This document shows, in pieces, positions 36,907 to 45,276 of a stretch of DNA of 64,000 bases. Under the pieces are notes generated by a model, which saw only the letters and a program-made list of their open reading frames with translations, was not told where the DNA came from and ran no database searches. Every line of letters starts with the position of its first letter. The first letter of the stretch is position 1. Source of the stretch: Gammaproteobacteria bacterium (GTDB lineage: Bacteria > Pseudomonadota > Gammaproteobacteria > Steroidobacterales > Foliamicaceae); assembly GCA_009838035.1 (NCBI GenBank), contig VXSK01000002.1, forward strand, positions 248,001 through 312,000, read 5' to 3'. A program made the position numbers and the translations under genes.

Positions 36907-38085
36907 CTACAGGTTCGCGACGAACCGGGCGATGCGATCCATGCCTTCGTCGATGCGGGGCTGATCAAGCGCGAATGAAATCCTGACGAATCCCCCTCCG
37001 GCCACGCCGAAACTCGTTCCGTCGATCAGCGCAACGCCTTCTTCCTCAAGGAGGCGGTCCTGAAAGGCGCGTCCCGACAGTCCCGTATTCGTGATATTCG
37101 GAAAAACGTAAAACGCGCCGCCGGGTGTCTGGCAAGAGAACGAAGAAAGCGCTTTCAGCCGACCGACCACGCGTGATCGCCGCGACGCAAATTCCGACAC
37201 CATTGCGGATACGGTGTCCTGTGGCCCCTCCAGCGCCGCAAGACCGCCCAACTGAGCAGCCGTATTCACACAGGAATGACAGTTGATGGCAAGCCGCAAG
37301 ACCTTGTCCGTGAGTTGCCGTGGCCATACCGAGTATCCGAGGCGCCATCCCGTCATCGCGTAGGTCTTGCTCCAACCGTTCAACACGATCAGCCGGTCGC
37401 TAATCCCGTGGTATTCGAGAAGGCTGGGTGGGCGGCGTTCGTCAAAGTAGATCCGGTCATAGATCTCGTCGGACAGAATCGCGACCCGGGGATGCTCCAT
37501 CAGCCCCTCGACCAGGCGGTCCATGTCCTGTCTGGCGGTAACGCCGCCGGTTGGATTGGAGGGTGAATTGAGAATGATGAGTCGCGTGCGCTCGGTGACC
37601 CGTGAAAGCACCGATTCCGGATCGAGAGAAAGACCGCGTGATTCTTTCAGCCGATACGGTACCGCCGCGGCGCCGGAAAAATCGATCATCGAGCGATAGA
37701 TCGGAAACCCGGGGTCCGGATACAGGATTTCCGCCCCGGACTCGCCGAACAGGAGCATCGCAAAAAACATGACCGGTTTTGCGCCGGGCGTGATGAAGAC
37801 CCGGTCGGACGCGACGTCGACGCCGAGCCGCCGGTTCAGATCGGCCGCTACCGCTTCCCGCAGAACGGGCAGGCCCGGCGGATCGGTATAGCCATGACTG
37901 CCGTCCCGCAGCGCCTTGCGCGCGGCCTCGATCGCCGTCTCCGGCGGTTTGGCGTCAGGCTGTCCTATTCCAAGGTTGATGACATCGCGACCCTCCTTCG
38001 CCATCCGGTTCGCGCGCATGAGTACGTCGAATGCGCTTTCCGTGCCCAGACGATCCACTCGCGCGGCCAGAGTCAATTCGTTCAT
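36907..38085 (-). CDS. PLP-dependent class I/II aminotransferase
   Basis: 392 residues from the ATG at 38085. Fold type I motifs are present: NSPSNPTGGV, SDEIYDRIYF and the PLP lysine in NGWSKTYAMTGWRLGY; the C-terminal Arg that binds the substrate carboxylate is in GFVRISFA. It resembles aspartate/aromatic aminotransferases of subgroup I-gamma. With the neighbouring dehydrogenase and TRAP genes it suggests amino-acid catabolism. Confidence 0.87.
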   Translation of the reverse strand: MNELTLAARVDRLGTESAFDVLMRANRMAKEGRDVINLGIGQPDAKPPETAIEAARKALRDGSHGYTDPPGLPVLREAVAADLNRRLGVDVASDRVFITPGAKPVMFFAMLLFGESGAEILYPDPGFPIYRSMIDFSGAAAVPYRLKESRGLSLDPESVLSRVTERTRLIILNSPSNPTGGVTARQDMDRLVEGLMEHPRVAILSDEIYDRIYFDERRPPSLLEYHGISDRLIVLNGWSKTYAMTGWRLGYSVWPRQLTDKVLRLAINCHSCVNTAAQLGGLAALEGPQDTVSAMVSEFASRRSRVVGRLKALSSFSCQTPGGAFYVFPNITNTGLSGRAFQDRLLEEEGVALIDGTSFGVAGGGFVRISFALDQPRIDEGMDRIARFVANL

Positions 38086-38119
38086 ATCGCCCGCCCCCAC
38101 GGCGTGCCGCAAAGGAACA

Positions 38120-39436
38120 CTACAGAAGCCCCGGCAGCCACAGGCAAAGGGCCGGAATGGACAGGATGAGCGCGAGGACGACGAGTCCGCTCAGCAGGCA
38201 CGGGACGACGCCCCGGAATGATTCCCCGAGCGGTGTTTCGCGGTCCAGCGAGTTGATCACATAGACGTTGAGGCCGATGGGCGGAGTAATCAGGCCAATC
38301 TCGACCGTGAATAGGGCCAGAACTCCAAACCAGACGGCGATCTGCTCCTCCGTATAGCCGAAGTCCAGCCCGATCAGCAGCGGGAAGAAGACCGGGACCG
38401 TCAGCAGGATCATGGCCAGACTGTCCATGACGCAGCCAAGCACCAGGTAGGCCAGCAGGATGCCGACCAGGATCAGGACCGGCGACAGTCCGGACCCCGT
38501 CAATACGTCGGCCAGCTCGGTCGTGACCTGCGAGAGCGCCAGAAAGCTGTTCAGTATCTGCGCCGATATCAGGATGAGGAAGATCATCGCGGTGGTCTTC
38601 GCCGTTTCGAGCAGACACGACGCGAAAGCCGCCCAACTGAGCCGGCCCGACGCGAGCGCTACCAGGCCGGTGGCCGCGGCGCCGATGGCGGCGCCCTCCG
38701 TAGGCGTGAACAGGCCGAAATAGATGCCGCCGACGACCGACATGAAGATGAGCGCTACCGGCCACACCATGCCCAGGCTGCGGATGCGTTCGCGTATCGG
38801 CAGCGCTTCAACCACGGGGCCGGCACCGGGCTTGAACCGCACGTAGACCGCGATCGCAATCGTGTAACCAATCGTCGCGATCAGTCCCGGTACCACTGCA
38901 GCCAGAAACAGCTTGCCGATCGACTGTTCGGTGATGACCGCGTAGATCACCAGGATCACCGACGGGGGGATCAGGATGCCGAGCGTTCCACCGGCCGCCA
39001 GGGCGCCTGTAGCCAGGCCGCCGGAATAGTTGTGGCGCTTCATCTCGGGCAAGGCCACGGAGGCCATCGTCGCGCCGGTGGCGATCGAGGAGCCGCAGAC
39101 GGAGCCGAAGGCGGCGCTGCCGACGATGGTCGACATCGCCAGCCCGCCCCGGTAGTGGCCCGTCCAGGCGCGTGCCGAGTCGAACAGCCGGCGGCCGAGC
39201 CCCGCCCGGGTCGCGAACTGGCCCATAAGCAGGAACAGCGGCAGGACCGACAGCGTATAGCTGGACACGCGCCCGAAAGGCACGGTATTGAGCAGATTGA
39301 GGAATGCCGACCAGCCCGCGAGCGAGGCGAAACCGAAGCCGCCGGTCACGAACATGGCTATCGCGACCGGCATCCTCAGCGCGATAAGCAGCAGGCAGAC
39401 GCCGAACATCAGGGCGCCGAACTCGACGCTGGTCAT
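38120..39436 (-). CDS. dctM: TRAP transporter large permease subunit (DctM type)
   Basis: 438 residues with about 12 membrane helices and typical DctM segments (SSIATGATMASVALPEM; GALAAGGTLGILIPPSVILVIYA; FTPTEGAAIGA). It is the main Na+-driven membrane subunit. It overlaps the small subunit gene by four bases. Confidence 0.92.
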   Translation of the reverse strand: MTSVEFGALMFGVCLLLIALRMPVAIAMFVTGGFGFASLAGWSAFLNLLNTVPFGRVSSYTLSVLPLFLLMGQFATRAGLGRRLFDSARAWTGHYRGGLAMSTIVGSAAFGSVCGSSIATGATMASVALPEMKRHNYSGGLATGALAAGGTLGILIPPSVILVIYAVITEQSIGKLFLAAVVPGLIATIGYTIAIAVYVRFKPGAGPVVEALPIRERIRSLGMVWPVALIFMSVVGGIYFGLFTPTEGAAIGAAATGLVALASGRLSWAAFASCLLETAKTTAMIFLILISAQILNSFLALSQVTTELADVLTGSGLSPVLILVGILLAYLVLGCVMDSLAMILLTVPVFFPLLIGLDFGYTEEQIAVWFGVLALFTVEIGLITPPIGLNVYVINSLDRETPLGESFRGVVPCLLSGLVVLALILSIPALCLWLPGLL

Positions 39437-39915
39437 CTAGCCGAAGTCTTCAGATGGCGAAAGAGCAGCAGAACGCAGACCACGGTCAGCAGTCCCGCCC
39501 CAAGCACGCCTGAGAAATACGCCCAATGGACCGGAATGCCCAGAAACACGGTCGTCTCGCCGTCGTCGAGCTTGTGCATCGCGCCGACGAACAGGCGCCA
39601 GGTGATCAGGCCCGCGACAATCGCGAACGTGACGTTGTGCACCGCGTCCAGCGTCGCCCTGAATCGCGGAGGCGTTTTCCCGGTAAACAACTCCACGACG
39701 ATATTGGCATTGGTGATATGGCAGTACGGGAAAAAGGCAAACACCGCGATCCCGATCGCAAGTTCGGTGATTTCATAATCGCCGGGGACGGGAGCATTGA
39801 ACAGATAGCGTCCGAGGACGCTGACCACCGTCATCCCCATCACCCCGACCAGCAGCAGGCCTCCCGCCAGAGCGAGTGCCCGCGCCAGCCGCTTGACCCG
39901 GCCGTCAGGGCTCAC
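39433..39915 (-). CDS. dctQ: TRAP transporter small permease subunit (DctQ type)
   Basis: 160 residues from a GTG at 39915 that overlaps the solute-binding protein stop by 11 bases; a longer start would extend 29 residues into that gene. Four membrane helices and the conserved NANIVVELF segment identify DctQ. It pairs with the large permease. Confidence 0.85.
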   Translation of the reverse strand: MSPDGRVKRLARALALAGGLLLVGVMGMTVVSVLGRYLFNAPVPGDYEITELAIGIAVFAFFPYCHITNANIVVELFTGKTPPRFRATLDAVHNVTFAIVAGLITWRLFVGAMHKLDDGETTVFLGIPVHWAYFSGVLGAGLLTVVCVLLLFRHLKTSAR

Positions 39916-40975
39916 TGCCGTATTTCGCCACCAGGCGCCTGGCATCCGCGAGCATGGCGTCGCCGTCGTGTCCCATGGCGCCCACTCTATCCAACCAGGC
40001 ATCGATCACCGGCCTGGTGGCCGTTATCCAACGCTCGCGCTCCGATTCCGAGAGCGGAAACAGCGCATGGCCGCGTTGCACGGCGAAATTGCGGCCCGGC
40101 TCTTCATCGTCCTGCCACAGCCGGCCCAGCCGTTTGGCGAGCGCCATTCCGGTGGATCCGTCGATCGCGTTCCTGATCTCCTCCGGCAAGCCCACGTAGC
40201 GGGCCTTGTTCATGGCCATCACGAACAGCACACAAGCCAGGGAAGCCTCGGTATGGTTTCGAGTCACCTCATGGAGGCGGAAGGGCTGCATGATGGACCA
40301 GGCTACCCATACGCCGCCCACGACCCCGCGCGACAGCGCCTCATAAACGTCCGAAACCGGCATGCCCACCGGAACGGCGCCCAGAGCCTCGATCGTGGCG
40401 GCGCTGGCGTGCGAAGGGACTCGAATCTTCACACCCGAAAGGTCCTCGAGCCTGCGTATCGGCCGATTGGTGGTGTGGATGTGGGCGGGCGCGGTGGTAT
40501 GAAACACCAGGGGAACGGTATCCGGGTACTCATCCTGCATCCATTTGCGATAGAACTCCATCATGGCCTGGCTGGTCGCTTCCGCGCCGCTGCATACGAA
40601 CGGCAGTTCGAACACCTCCGTCAATGGAAATCGTCCCGGCGAGTAGCCCGGCGAGGTCCAGACGATGTCCACAACGCCATCGCGAGCCTGTCCATAGAGG
40701 TCCGATAACTTGCCGCCCAACTGCATCGCCGGAAACACCTGAACCCGCACCTTCCCGCCGGAGCGCTCCTCGAGTTCCCTGGCCCATGGAACAAGAAACG
40801 AACGCACGGAAAGGGCATTGGGAGAATTGAAGGTATGCAGCCGAAGCGTGATCGGTTCGGCGTCTGCAGCACTCGGCAACGCGCACAGCATTAGCGCGGC
40901 AGCCAAGCCGATCGACAAACGGCCAAGCCCGTGATCGCGGCAGGAAATCGTTTGCGAAGGTTGTGCGCTTGCCAT
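39905..40975 (-). CDS. dctP: TRAP transporter substrate-binding protein (DctP type)
   Basis: 356 residues with a Sec signal ending near ADA. The DctP fold is shown by GGKVRVQVFPAMQLGG, ELPFVCSG, the conserved Arg segment LSGVKIRVPSHASA and VYEALSRGVVGGV. It captures an organic acid or amino acid in the periplasm for the DctQM permease; the ligand is not deducible. It is the first gene of the operon and is divergent from the first NCS2 permease. Confidence 0.9.
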   Translation of the reverse strand: MASAQPSQTISCRDHGLGRLSIGLAAALMLCALPSAADAEPITLRLHTFNSPNALSVRSFLVPWARELEERSGGKVRVQVFPAMQLGGKLSDLYGQARDGVVDIVWTSPGYSPGRFPLTEVFELPFVCSGAEATSQAMMEFYRKWMQDEYPDTVPLVFHTTAPAHIHTTNRPIRRLEDLSGVKIRVPSHASAATIEALGAVPVGMPVSDVYEALSRGVVGGVWVAWSIMQPFRLHEVTRNHTEASLACVLFVMAMNKARYVGLPEEIRNAIDGSTGMALAKRLGRLWQDDEEPGRNFAVQRGHALFPLSESERERWITATRPVIDAWLDRVGAMGHDGDAMLADARRLVAKYGSEP

Positions 40976-41105
40976 TGAGAATCACTAGCCCTGCGTGTGC
41001 GAAAATGCCTCGACGAGCAGCGGGGGGTCTCGCCAGGTACCCCGGCGGCCAACATACAGTACCCGATTATTCGCCGCTGCGCTCCTCAGGAACAGGAATC
41101 AGGAC

Positions 41106-42869
41106 ATGGGACCCGACGAATCCGGCACGCGCTCCCGGAACCGCCTCCATCCGGACGCGAAGATCCCGTTTCCGCTCAGCATGGGGCTCGCCCTGCAGAT
41201 TACCTGCCTGGTACTGCCCGGCGCGGTGATGATCCCGACGGTCGTGTTCCGGGCCGCCGGCCAGCCCGAGGAGGTCCTGCTTTGGGCCGTGTTCGCCTCC
41301 GTTGCGATCTGCGGCGTTACCGCGATAGTCCAGGCCCGGCGGATCGGCCGGTTCGGCGCAGGCTACATCCTCGCAATCGGAACATCCGGGGCCGCCATCG
41401 CCGTCAGCATCGCCGCTCTCGCTGCCGGCGGCCCCGCATTGCTCGGTACCCTGGTCGTCATTCTCGCCCTGGTCCAGTTCGCGTTCGCCGCACGCCTATC
41501 GCTGTTCCGGCGCATCCTCACGCCTACCGTAACGGGGACGGTGCTGATGCTGACGCCCGTCACGGTCATGCCGATCATGTTCGACCAGCTGGCCAATGTG
41601 CCGAGCGGCACGCCACCGCTGGGTGCGCCGCTCAGCGCGTTGACGACCCTGGTCGTCATTGTCGGCATCACACTCACGGCAAAGGGCCGGGCTCGGCTGT
41701 GGGCGCCGATCATCGGAATCGTCGCGGGCTCGACCGTCGCCGGGACATTCGGTCTGTATGATTTTGAGCGCGTCTCTCTGGCTCCCTGGATCGGCACTCC
41801 AAGTCCCGCATGGGCGGCCCTGGACCTGCGTTTCACTCCCGACTTCTGGGCTCTGCTTCCTGCATTCGTGTTCGTCGCCCTGGTCTGCACGATGCAAACC
41901 ATCGGCGGGGCCGTTGCGATCCAGCGCGTGTCCTGGCCCGAGAGTCGCGCTGTGGATTTTCGCTCGGTACAGGGTGCCGTGGCTGCCGACGGGGTGGGCA
42001 ACCTGCTGTCGGGCCTGGCGGGCACGATGCCGCTTGGGTTCCGGCCTACAGGCGCGTCCATGGTCGAGATTACCGGAGTCAGCTCTCGCCGCATCGGCCT
42101 TGCCCTCGGGGCGACACTGATCGTTCTGGCATTCGTTCCCAAGGCTCTGGCCGTGATTCTTGCCCTGCCGGGTCCGGTCATCACGGCCTTTATCACCGTC
42201 ACCATGGCGACGATCTTCATTATCGGCATGAGGGTGATCATTCAGGACGGAATCGATTTTCGGAAAAGCCTGATTGCCGGCGTCTCGTTCTGGATCGGCG
42301 TGGCTTTTCAGAGCGACGCAATCACTCTCGAGCAGGTCTCGGAATTTGCGGCCGCTCTATTGAAAAACGGGATGCTGACCGGAGGCATGGTTGCGGTCGT
42401 CATGACCACTTTCCTTGAGCTGACGAAACCGCGCCGCCGCCGGATGGAAGTGGAACTCGATCCCTCCGTACTTCGTGAAATCCGGAAGTTCATCGGTACA
42501 TTCGCATCGCGAAGAGGTTGGAACACGCAGATGAGGGATCGCCTTGATGCCGTCTGCGAAGAAACACTGCTGACTCTCCAGCAACAGGAGGAGCCCGGTG
42601 CAACCAGCGGGCGGCGGCTCCTCCTCACGGCGCGTATTGAAGACGGCGGAGCGGTGCTGGAGTTCGTTGCCTCGAAAGGGGAACAGAACATTCAGGATCG
42701 GATAGCGCTGCTGGGCGAGGCCAACGCAGCAGCAATGATCGAACAGGACGTCTCGCTGCGGCTGTTGCGGCACCTCGCCTCCTCGGTCCGCCATCAGCAG
42801 TACCATGACACGGATATCGTGACCGTTCGTGTGGAACCCCCCGGAGGGCGGATGGCCCGTGGGATGTAG
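41106..42869 (+). CDS. NCS2 (uracil/xanthine) permease fused to a GHKL/RsbW-like ATPase domain, copy 1
   Basis: 587 residues from an ATG preceded by AGGAACAGGAATCAGGAC. Residues about 20-440 form an NCS2 permease with 12-14 helices, including FWALLPAFVFVALVCTMQT and the QRVSWPESRAVDFRSVQGA loop. Residues about 450-587 are soluble and resemble the anti-sigma/histidine-kinase ATPase fold, with DRLDAVCEETLLTL at the N-box position and a conserved C-terminus (LRLLRHLASSVRHQQYH). The N-box Asn is not present, so ATP binding is uncertain. NCS2 proteins normally end after the permease. The second copy lies at 45277-47040, on the other side of the Rieske genes. Confidence 0.75.
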   Translation: MGPDESGTRSRNRLHPDAKIPFPLSMGLALQITCLVLPGAVMIPTVVFRAAGQPEEVLLWAVFASVAICGVTAIVQARRIGRFGAGYILAIGTSGAAIAVSIAALAAGGPALLGTLVVILALVQFAFAARLSLFRRILTPTVTGTVLMLTPVTVMPIMFDQLANVPSGTPPLGAPLSALTTLVVIVGITLTAKGRARLWAPIIGIVAGSTVAGTFGLYDFERVSLAPWIGTPSPAWAALDLRFTPDFWALLPAFVFVALVCTMQTIGGAVAIQRVSWPESRAVDFRSVQGAVAADGVGNLLSGLAGTMPLGFRPTGASMVEITGVSSRRIGLALGATLIVLAFVPKALAVILALPGPVITAFITVTMATIFIIGMRVIIQDGIDFRKSLIAGVSFWIGVAFQSDAITLEQVSEFAAALLKNGMLTGGMVAVVMTTFLELTKPRRRRMEVELDPSVLREIRKFIGTFASRRGWNTQMRDRLDAVCEETLLTLQQQEEPGATSGRRLLLTARIEDGGAVLEFVASKGEQNIQDRIALLGEANAAAMIEQDVSLRLLRHLASSVRHQQYHDTDIVTVRVEPPGGRMARGM

Positions 42870-42946
42870 CGGGACGGTCGATTGACAGACAGGAATGAGT
42901 TGGCCTATTGTCATCGCGACACGTTATCCAGTGCGGGGGAATTCTT

Positions 42947-43246
42947 ATGCACGTCGTCGCTTTCGTCACTCACAAGCCGGGACTGGTACAGGAAGGCAGC
43001 GAAATTCAGGGCGCTTATACCGACTATCTGCGTGATCATCCTGAACACCCGGAAATTACCGTTCTCCACGCCGGACCGACCCTGGCCGACGACGCTGAGA
43101 CCATCGTGGGCTTGCTATTGGTTGTCGAAGCGCCCTCATTGGAGGCGGCGCGTGCGTTTCTGGCTGACAGCCCCTACGGCAAGGCGGATGTCTTTGCAGA
43201 AACCCGGATCCAGCCCTGGAACTGGAAAACGGGCAGCCCGGGATAG
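42947..43246 (+). CDS. YciI-like protein
   Basis: 99 residues from an ATG with GGGGGAAT upstream. It has the small ferredoxin-like YciI fold with the conserved His-Asp pair region (DYLRDHPEHPE) and the C-terminal DPYGK-like element (ADSPYGKADVF). YciI-like proteins include chloromuconolactone-dehalogenase-like enzymes and many of unknown function. It lies just upstream of the Rieske oxygenase genes and may act on their product. Confidence 0.7.
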   Translation: MHVVAFVTHKPGLVQEGSEIQGAYTDYLRDHPEHPEITVLHAGPTLADDAETIVGLLLVVEAPSLEAARAFLADSPYGKADVFAETRIQPWNWKTGSPG

Positions 43247-43398
43247 TGACCTGTCCCTGCTGATGGGGCCATTTATTCGCTAGTGGCCTGACTCGGAAAA
43301 GCAGGCTAAAGACACTGTGTCTGAGGCGGTTGCAACTCCGTCGCCTCCAGAACTCCTTATCCGGTTGTGAATCGGCATTCCGGGACGCGCGCGAACTT

Positions 43399-44754
43399 AT
43401 GGACATCCAGGACCTGATCATCGACGACCGAAAACGCGGGTTTTTTCGGGTCCATCGATCATGCATGACCTCCCACGATCTGTTCCGCCGGGAACGGGAA
43501 TTGATCTTCGACCGGTGCTGGATCTACCTCGGACACGAATCGGAAGTGGAGAACCCCGGAGATTACCGCCAGCGCACGGTGGCCGGCCGGCCGCTGTTTT
43601 TCATCCGAAGCAAAGACGGCCGTGTACGGGTGTTCCTCAATTCCTGCCCGCACCGCGGTGCATTGATCTGCCGCCGCAACGCCGGGAATGCCAAAGTTCT
43701 GCAATGCTTCTATCACGCCTGGTCTTTCAACACCAGCGGTGAGCTGATCGGCGTTCCCGGACAGGACGCCTACGGCCCCCACTTCCAAAGAAGTGAACAC
43801 GGGCTGAAGGAGCCGCCCAGGGTCGAAAGCTACCGGGGTTTTTACTTTGTGAGTTTCAATCCAGACGTCGAAGACCTCGTGACCTACCTGGCGGGGGCGA
43901 GAGATTATCTTGACCTGGTCGTCGACCAGGCCGAGGAAGGAATGCGGGTGATTTCCGGCTCCAACAAGTACGCGATAAATGCCAACTGGAAGCTGCTGGC
44001 CGAGAACAGCCTTGACGGATACCACCTGATCCCGACGCACCGGACTTACGTGGATTACATGTCCGGCCTTGGAACGGACGACAGCGGCGACACGCTGGCC
44101 ACCCGCCCGCCCGGCGCGGGGCTGGCACTGGGCAATGGCCACTGCGTGTCGGAGAACATATCCCGGAACGGCCGCCCCATCGCCCGCTGGCATCCGGTAT
44201 TCGGCGAGGAGGCCAAGCCGCGGATAGCGCGGATCCGCCGCCGCCTGGTGCAGAAGTACGGAGAAGAGCGCGCCTACCGGATGGCCGACACCTCCCGCAA
44301 TCTGCTCATCTATCCGAACCTGTTGATTATGGATTTCGTGGCCATCAGCATCCGGTATATCGAACCTCTGGCTCCGGACAGAATGGAGGTGACAGCCTGG
44401 CATCTTGTGCCCAGGGAGGAGTCAGGCGACACGCTGGCCACCCGGCTCGACAGCTATCTGACCTTCCTCGGACCCGGTGGCTTTGCCACACCGGACGACG
44501 TGGAAGTCCTGGAATCATGTCAGATAGGATTCCGGGCCTCCGGTACCGAGTGGTCCGACATCTCAAGGGGTATGCTCAAGCCCAACCCGGGAACGGCGGA
44601 TGAGCTCCAGATGAGGGGATTCTGGCGGCAGTGGCACGCCAATATGCAGGGCCTGAGTCAAGCCAACGTGCAGGACGGACAACCTGTGGAATCGCAAGCC
44701 GCAACGGCTTCGGAAACCGGCCACCGTGACCGTAGCCGGACCAGTGGACGATGA
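43399..44754 (+). CDS. Aromatic-ring-hydroxylating dioxygenase, Rieske alpha subunit
   Basis: 451 residues from the ATG at 43399. The Rieske cluster ligands are CPH and CFYH with the usual 17-residue gap (about residues 82-103), and the mononuclear iron site is NWKLLAENSLDGYHLIPTH with the two His and the bridging Asp. The alpha and beta genes overlap by four bases. No ferredoxin or reductase is nearby, so electrons must come from elsewhere. The flanking NCS2 permeases hint at a nitrogen-heterocycle or similar substrate, but a benzoate-like acid is as likely from sequence. Confidence 0.9.
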   Translation: MDIQDLIIDDRKRGFFRVHRSCMTSHDLFRRERELIFDRCWIYLGHESEVENPGDYRQRTVAGRPLFFIRSKDGRVRVFLNSCPHRGALICRRNAGNAKVLQCFYHAWSFNTSGELIGVPGQDAYGPHFQRSEHGLKEPPRVESYRGFYFVSFNPDVEDLVTYLAGARDYLDLVVDQAEEGMRVISGSNKYAINANWKLLAENSLDGYHLIPTHRTYVDYMSGLGTDDSGDTLATRPPGAGLALGNGHCVSENISRNGRPIARWHPVFGEEAKPRIARIRRRLVQKYGEERAYRMADTSRNLLIYPNLLIMDFVAISIRYIEPLAPDRMEVTAWHLVPREESGDTLATRLDSYLTFLGPGGFATPDDVEVLESCQIGFRASGTEWSDISRGMLKPNPGTADELQMRGFWRQWHANMQGLSQANVQDGQPVESQAATASETGHRDRSRTSGR

Positions 44755-45245
44755 CAGCCAACAGCAACCCCGCGTTGCGAGCAAGCGTAGAGGAATTCCT
44801 TTTCCGGGAAGCGGCTCTTCTGGATGAATGGAGACTGGCAGAGTGGGTCCATCTGTTTACGGACGACGCCCGCTACGTGGTTCCCTCCACGGATTTGCCG
44901 GAAGGCGACCCCGCGCGCGACCTGGTGTTCATCGACGACGACATCGTCCGTCTGCGCGCCCGCGCGGCGCGGCTGAATAGCCGGCATTCTCATCGCGAGA
45001 ATCCGCGGTCGCGAACCCGCCGGTTTGTTTCAAACGTGCGGGTAGAAGAAACCGACGACGGACAACTCTCCGTTTTCGCGAACGTCCTGGTTTACCGTTT
45101 CCGCAGCGGCGAAGGAGCGCCCTACGTCGGCACCATCGAATACATCCTGCGCAGAGACGGCAGCGATTTGAGAATTGCGTACCGCCGCGCAGTGCTGGAT
45201 CTGGAAGACCTCTCCTGGCACGGTGCGGTCAGCATCATATTTTGA
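44751..45245 (+). CDS. Aromatic-ring-hydroxylating dioxygenase beta subunit
   Basis: 164 residues of the NTF2-like beta-subunit family, with FLFREAALLDEWRLAEWVHLF at the N-terminus, RTRRFVSNV in the middle and YRRAVLDLEDL near the end, all typical. It supports the alpha3beta3 assembly and is not catalytic. The start overlaps the alpha stop. Confidence 0.9.
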   Translation: MTANSNPALRASVEEFLFREAALLDEWRLAEWVHLFTDDARYVVPSTDLPEGDPARDLVFIDDDIVRLRARAARLNSRHSHRENPRSRTRRFVSNVRVEETDDGQLSVFANVLVYRFRSGEGAPYVGTIEYILRRDGSDLRIAYRRAVLDLEDLSWHGAVSIIF

Positions 45246-45276
45246 ATGACAGGTGATCCGGGCTTCCGGGATTTCA

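Noticed and set aside
43300-43398. Short inverted repeat before the Rieske gene
   Set aside because: Only six-base arms; expected by chance in GC-rich DNA.
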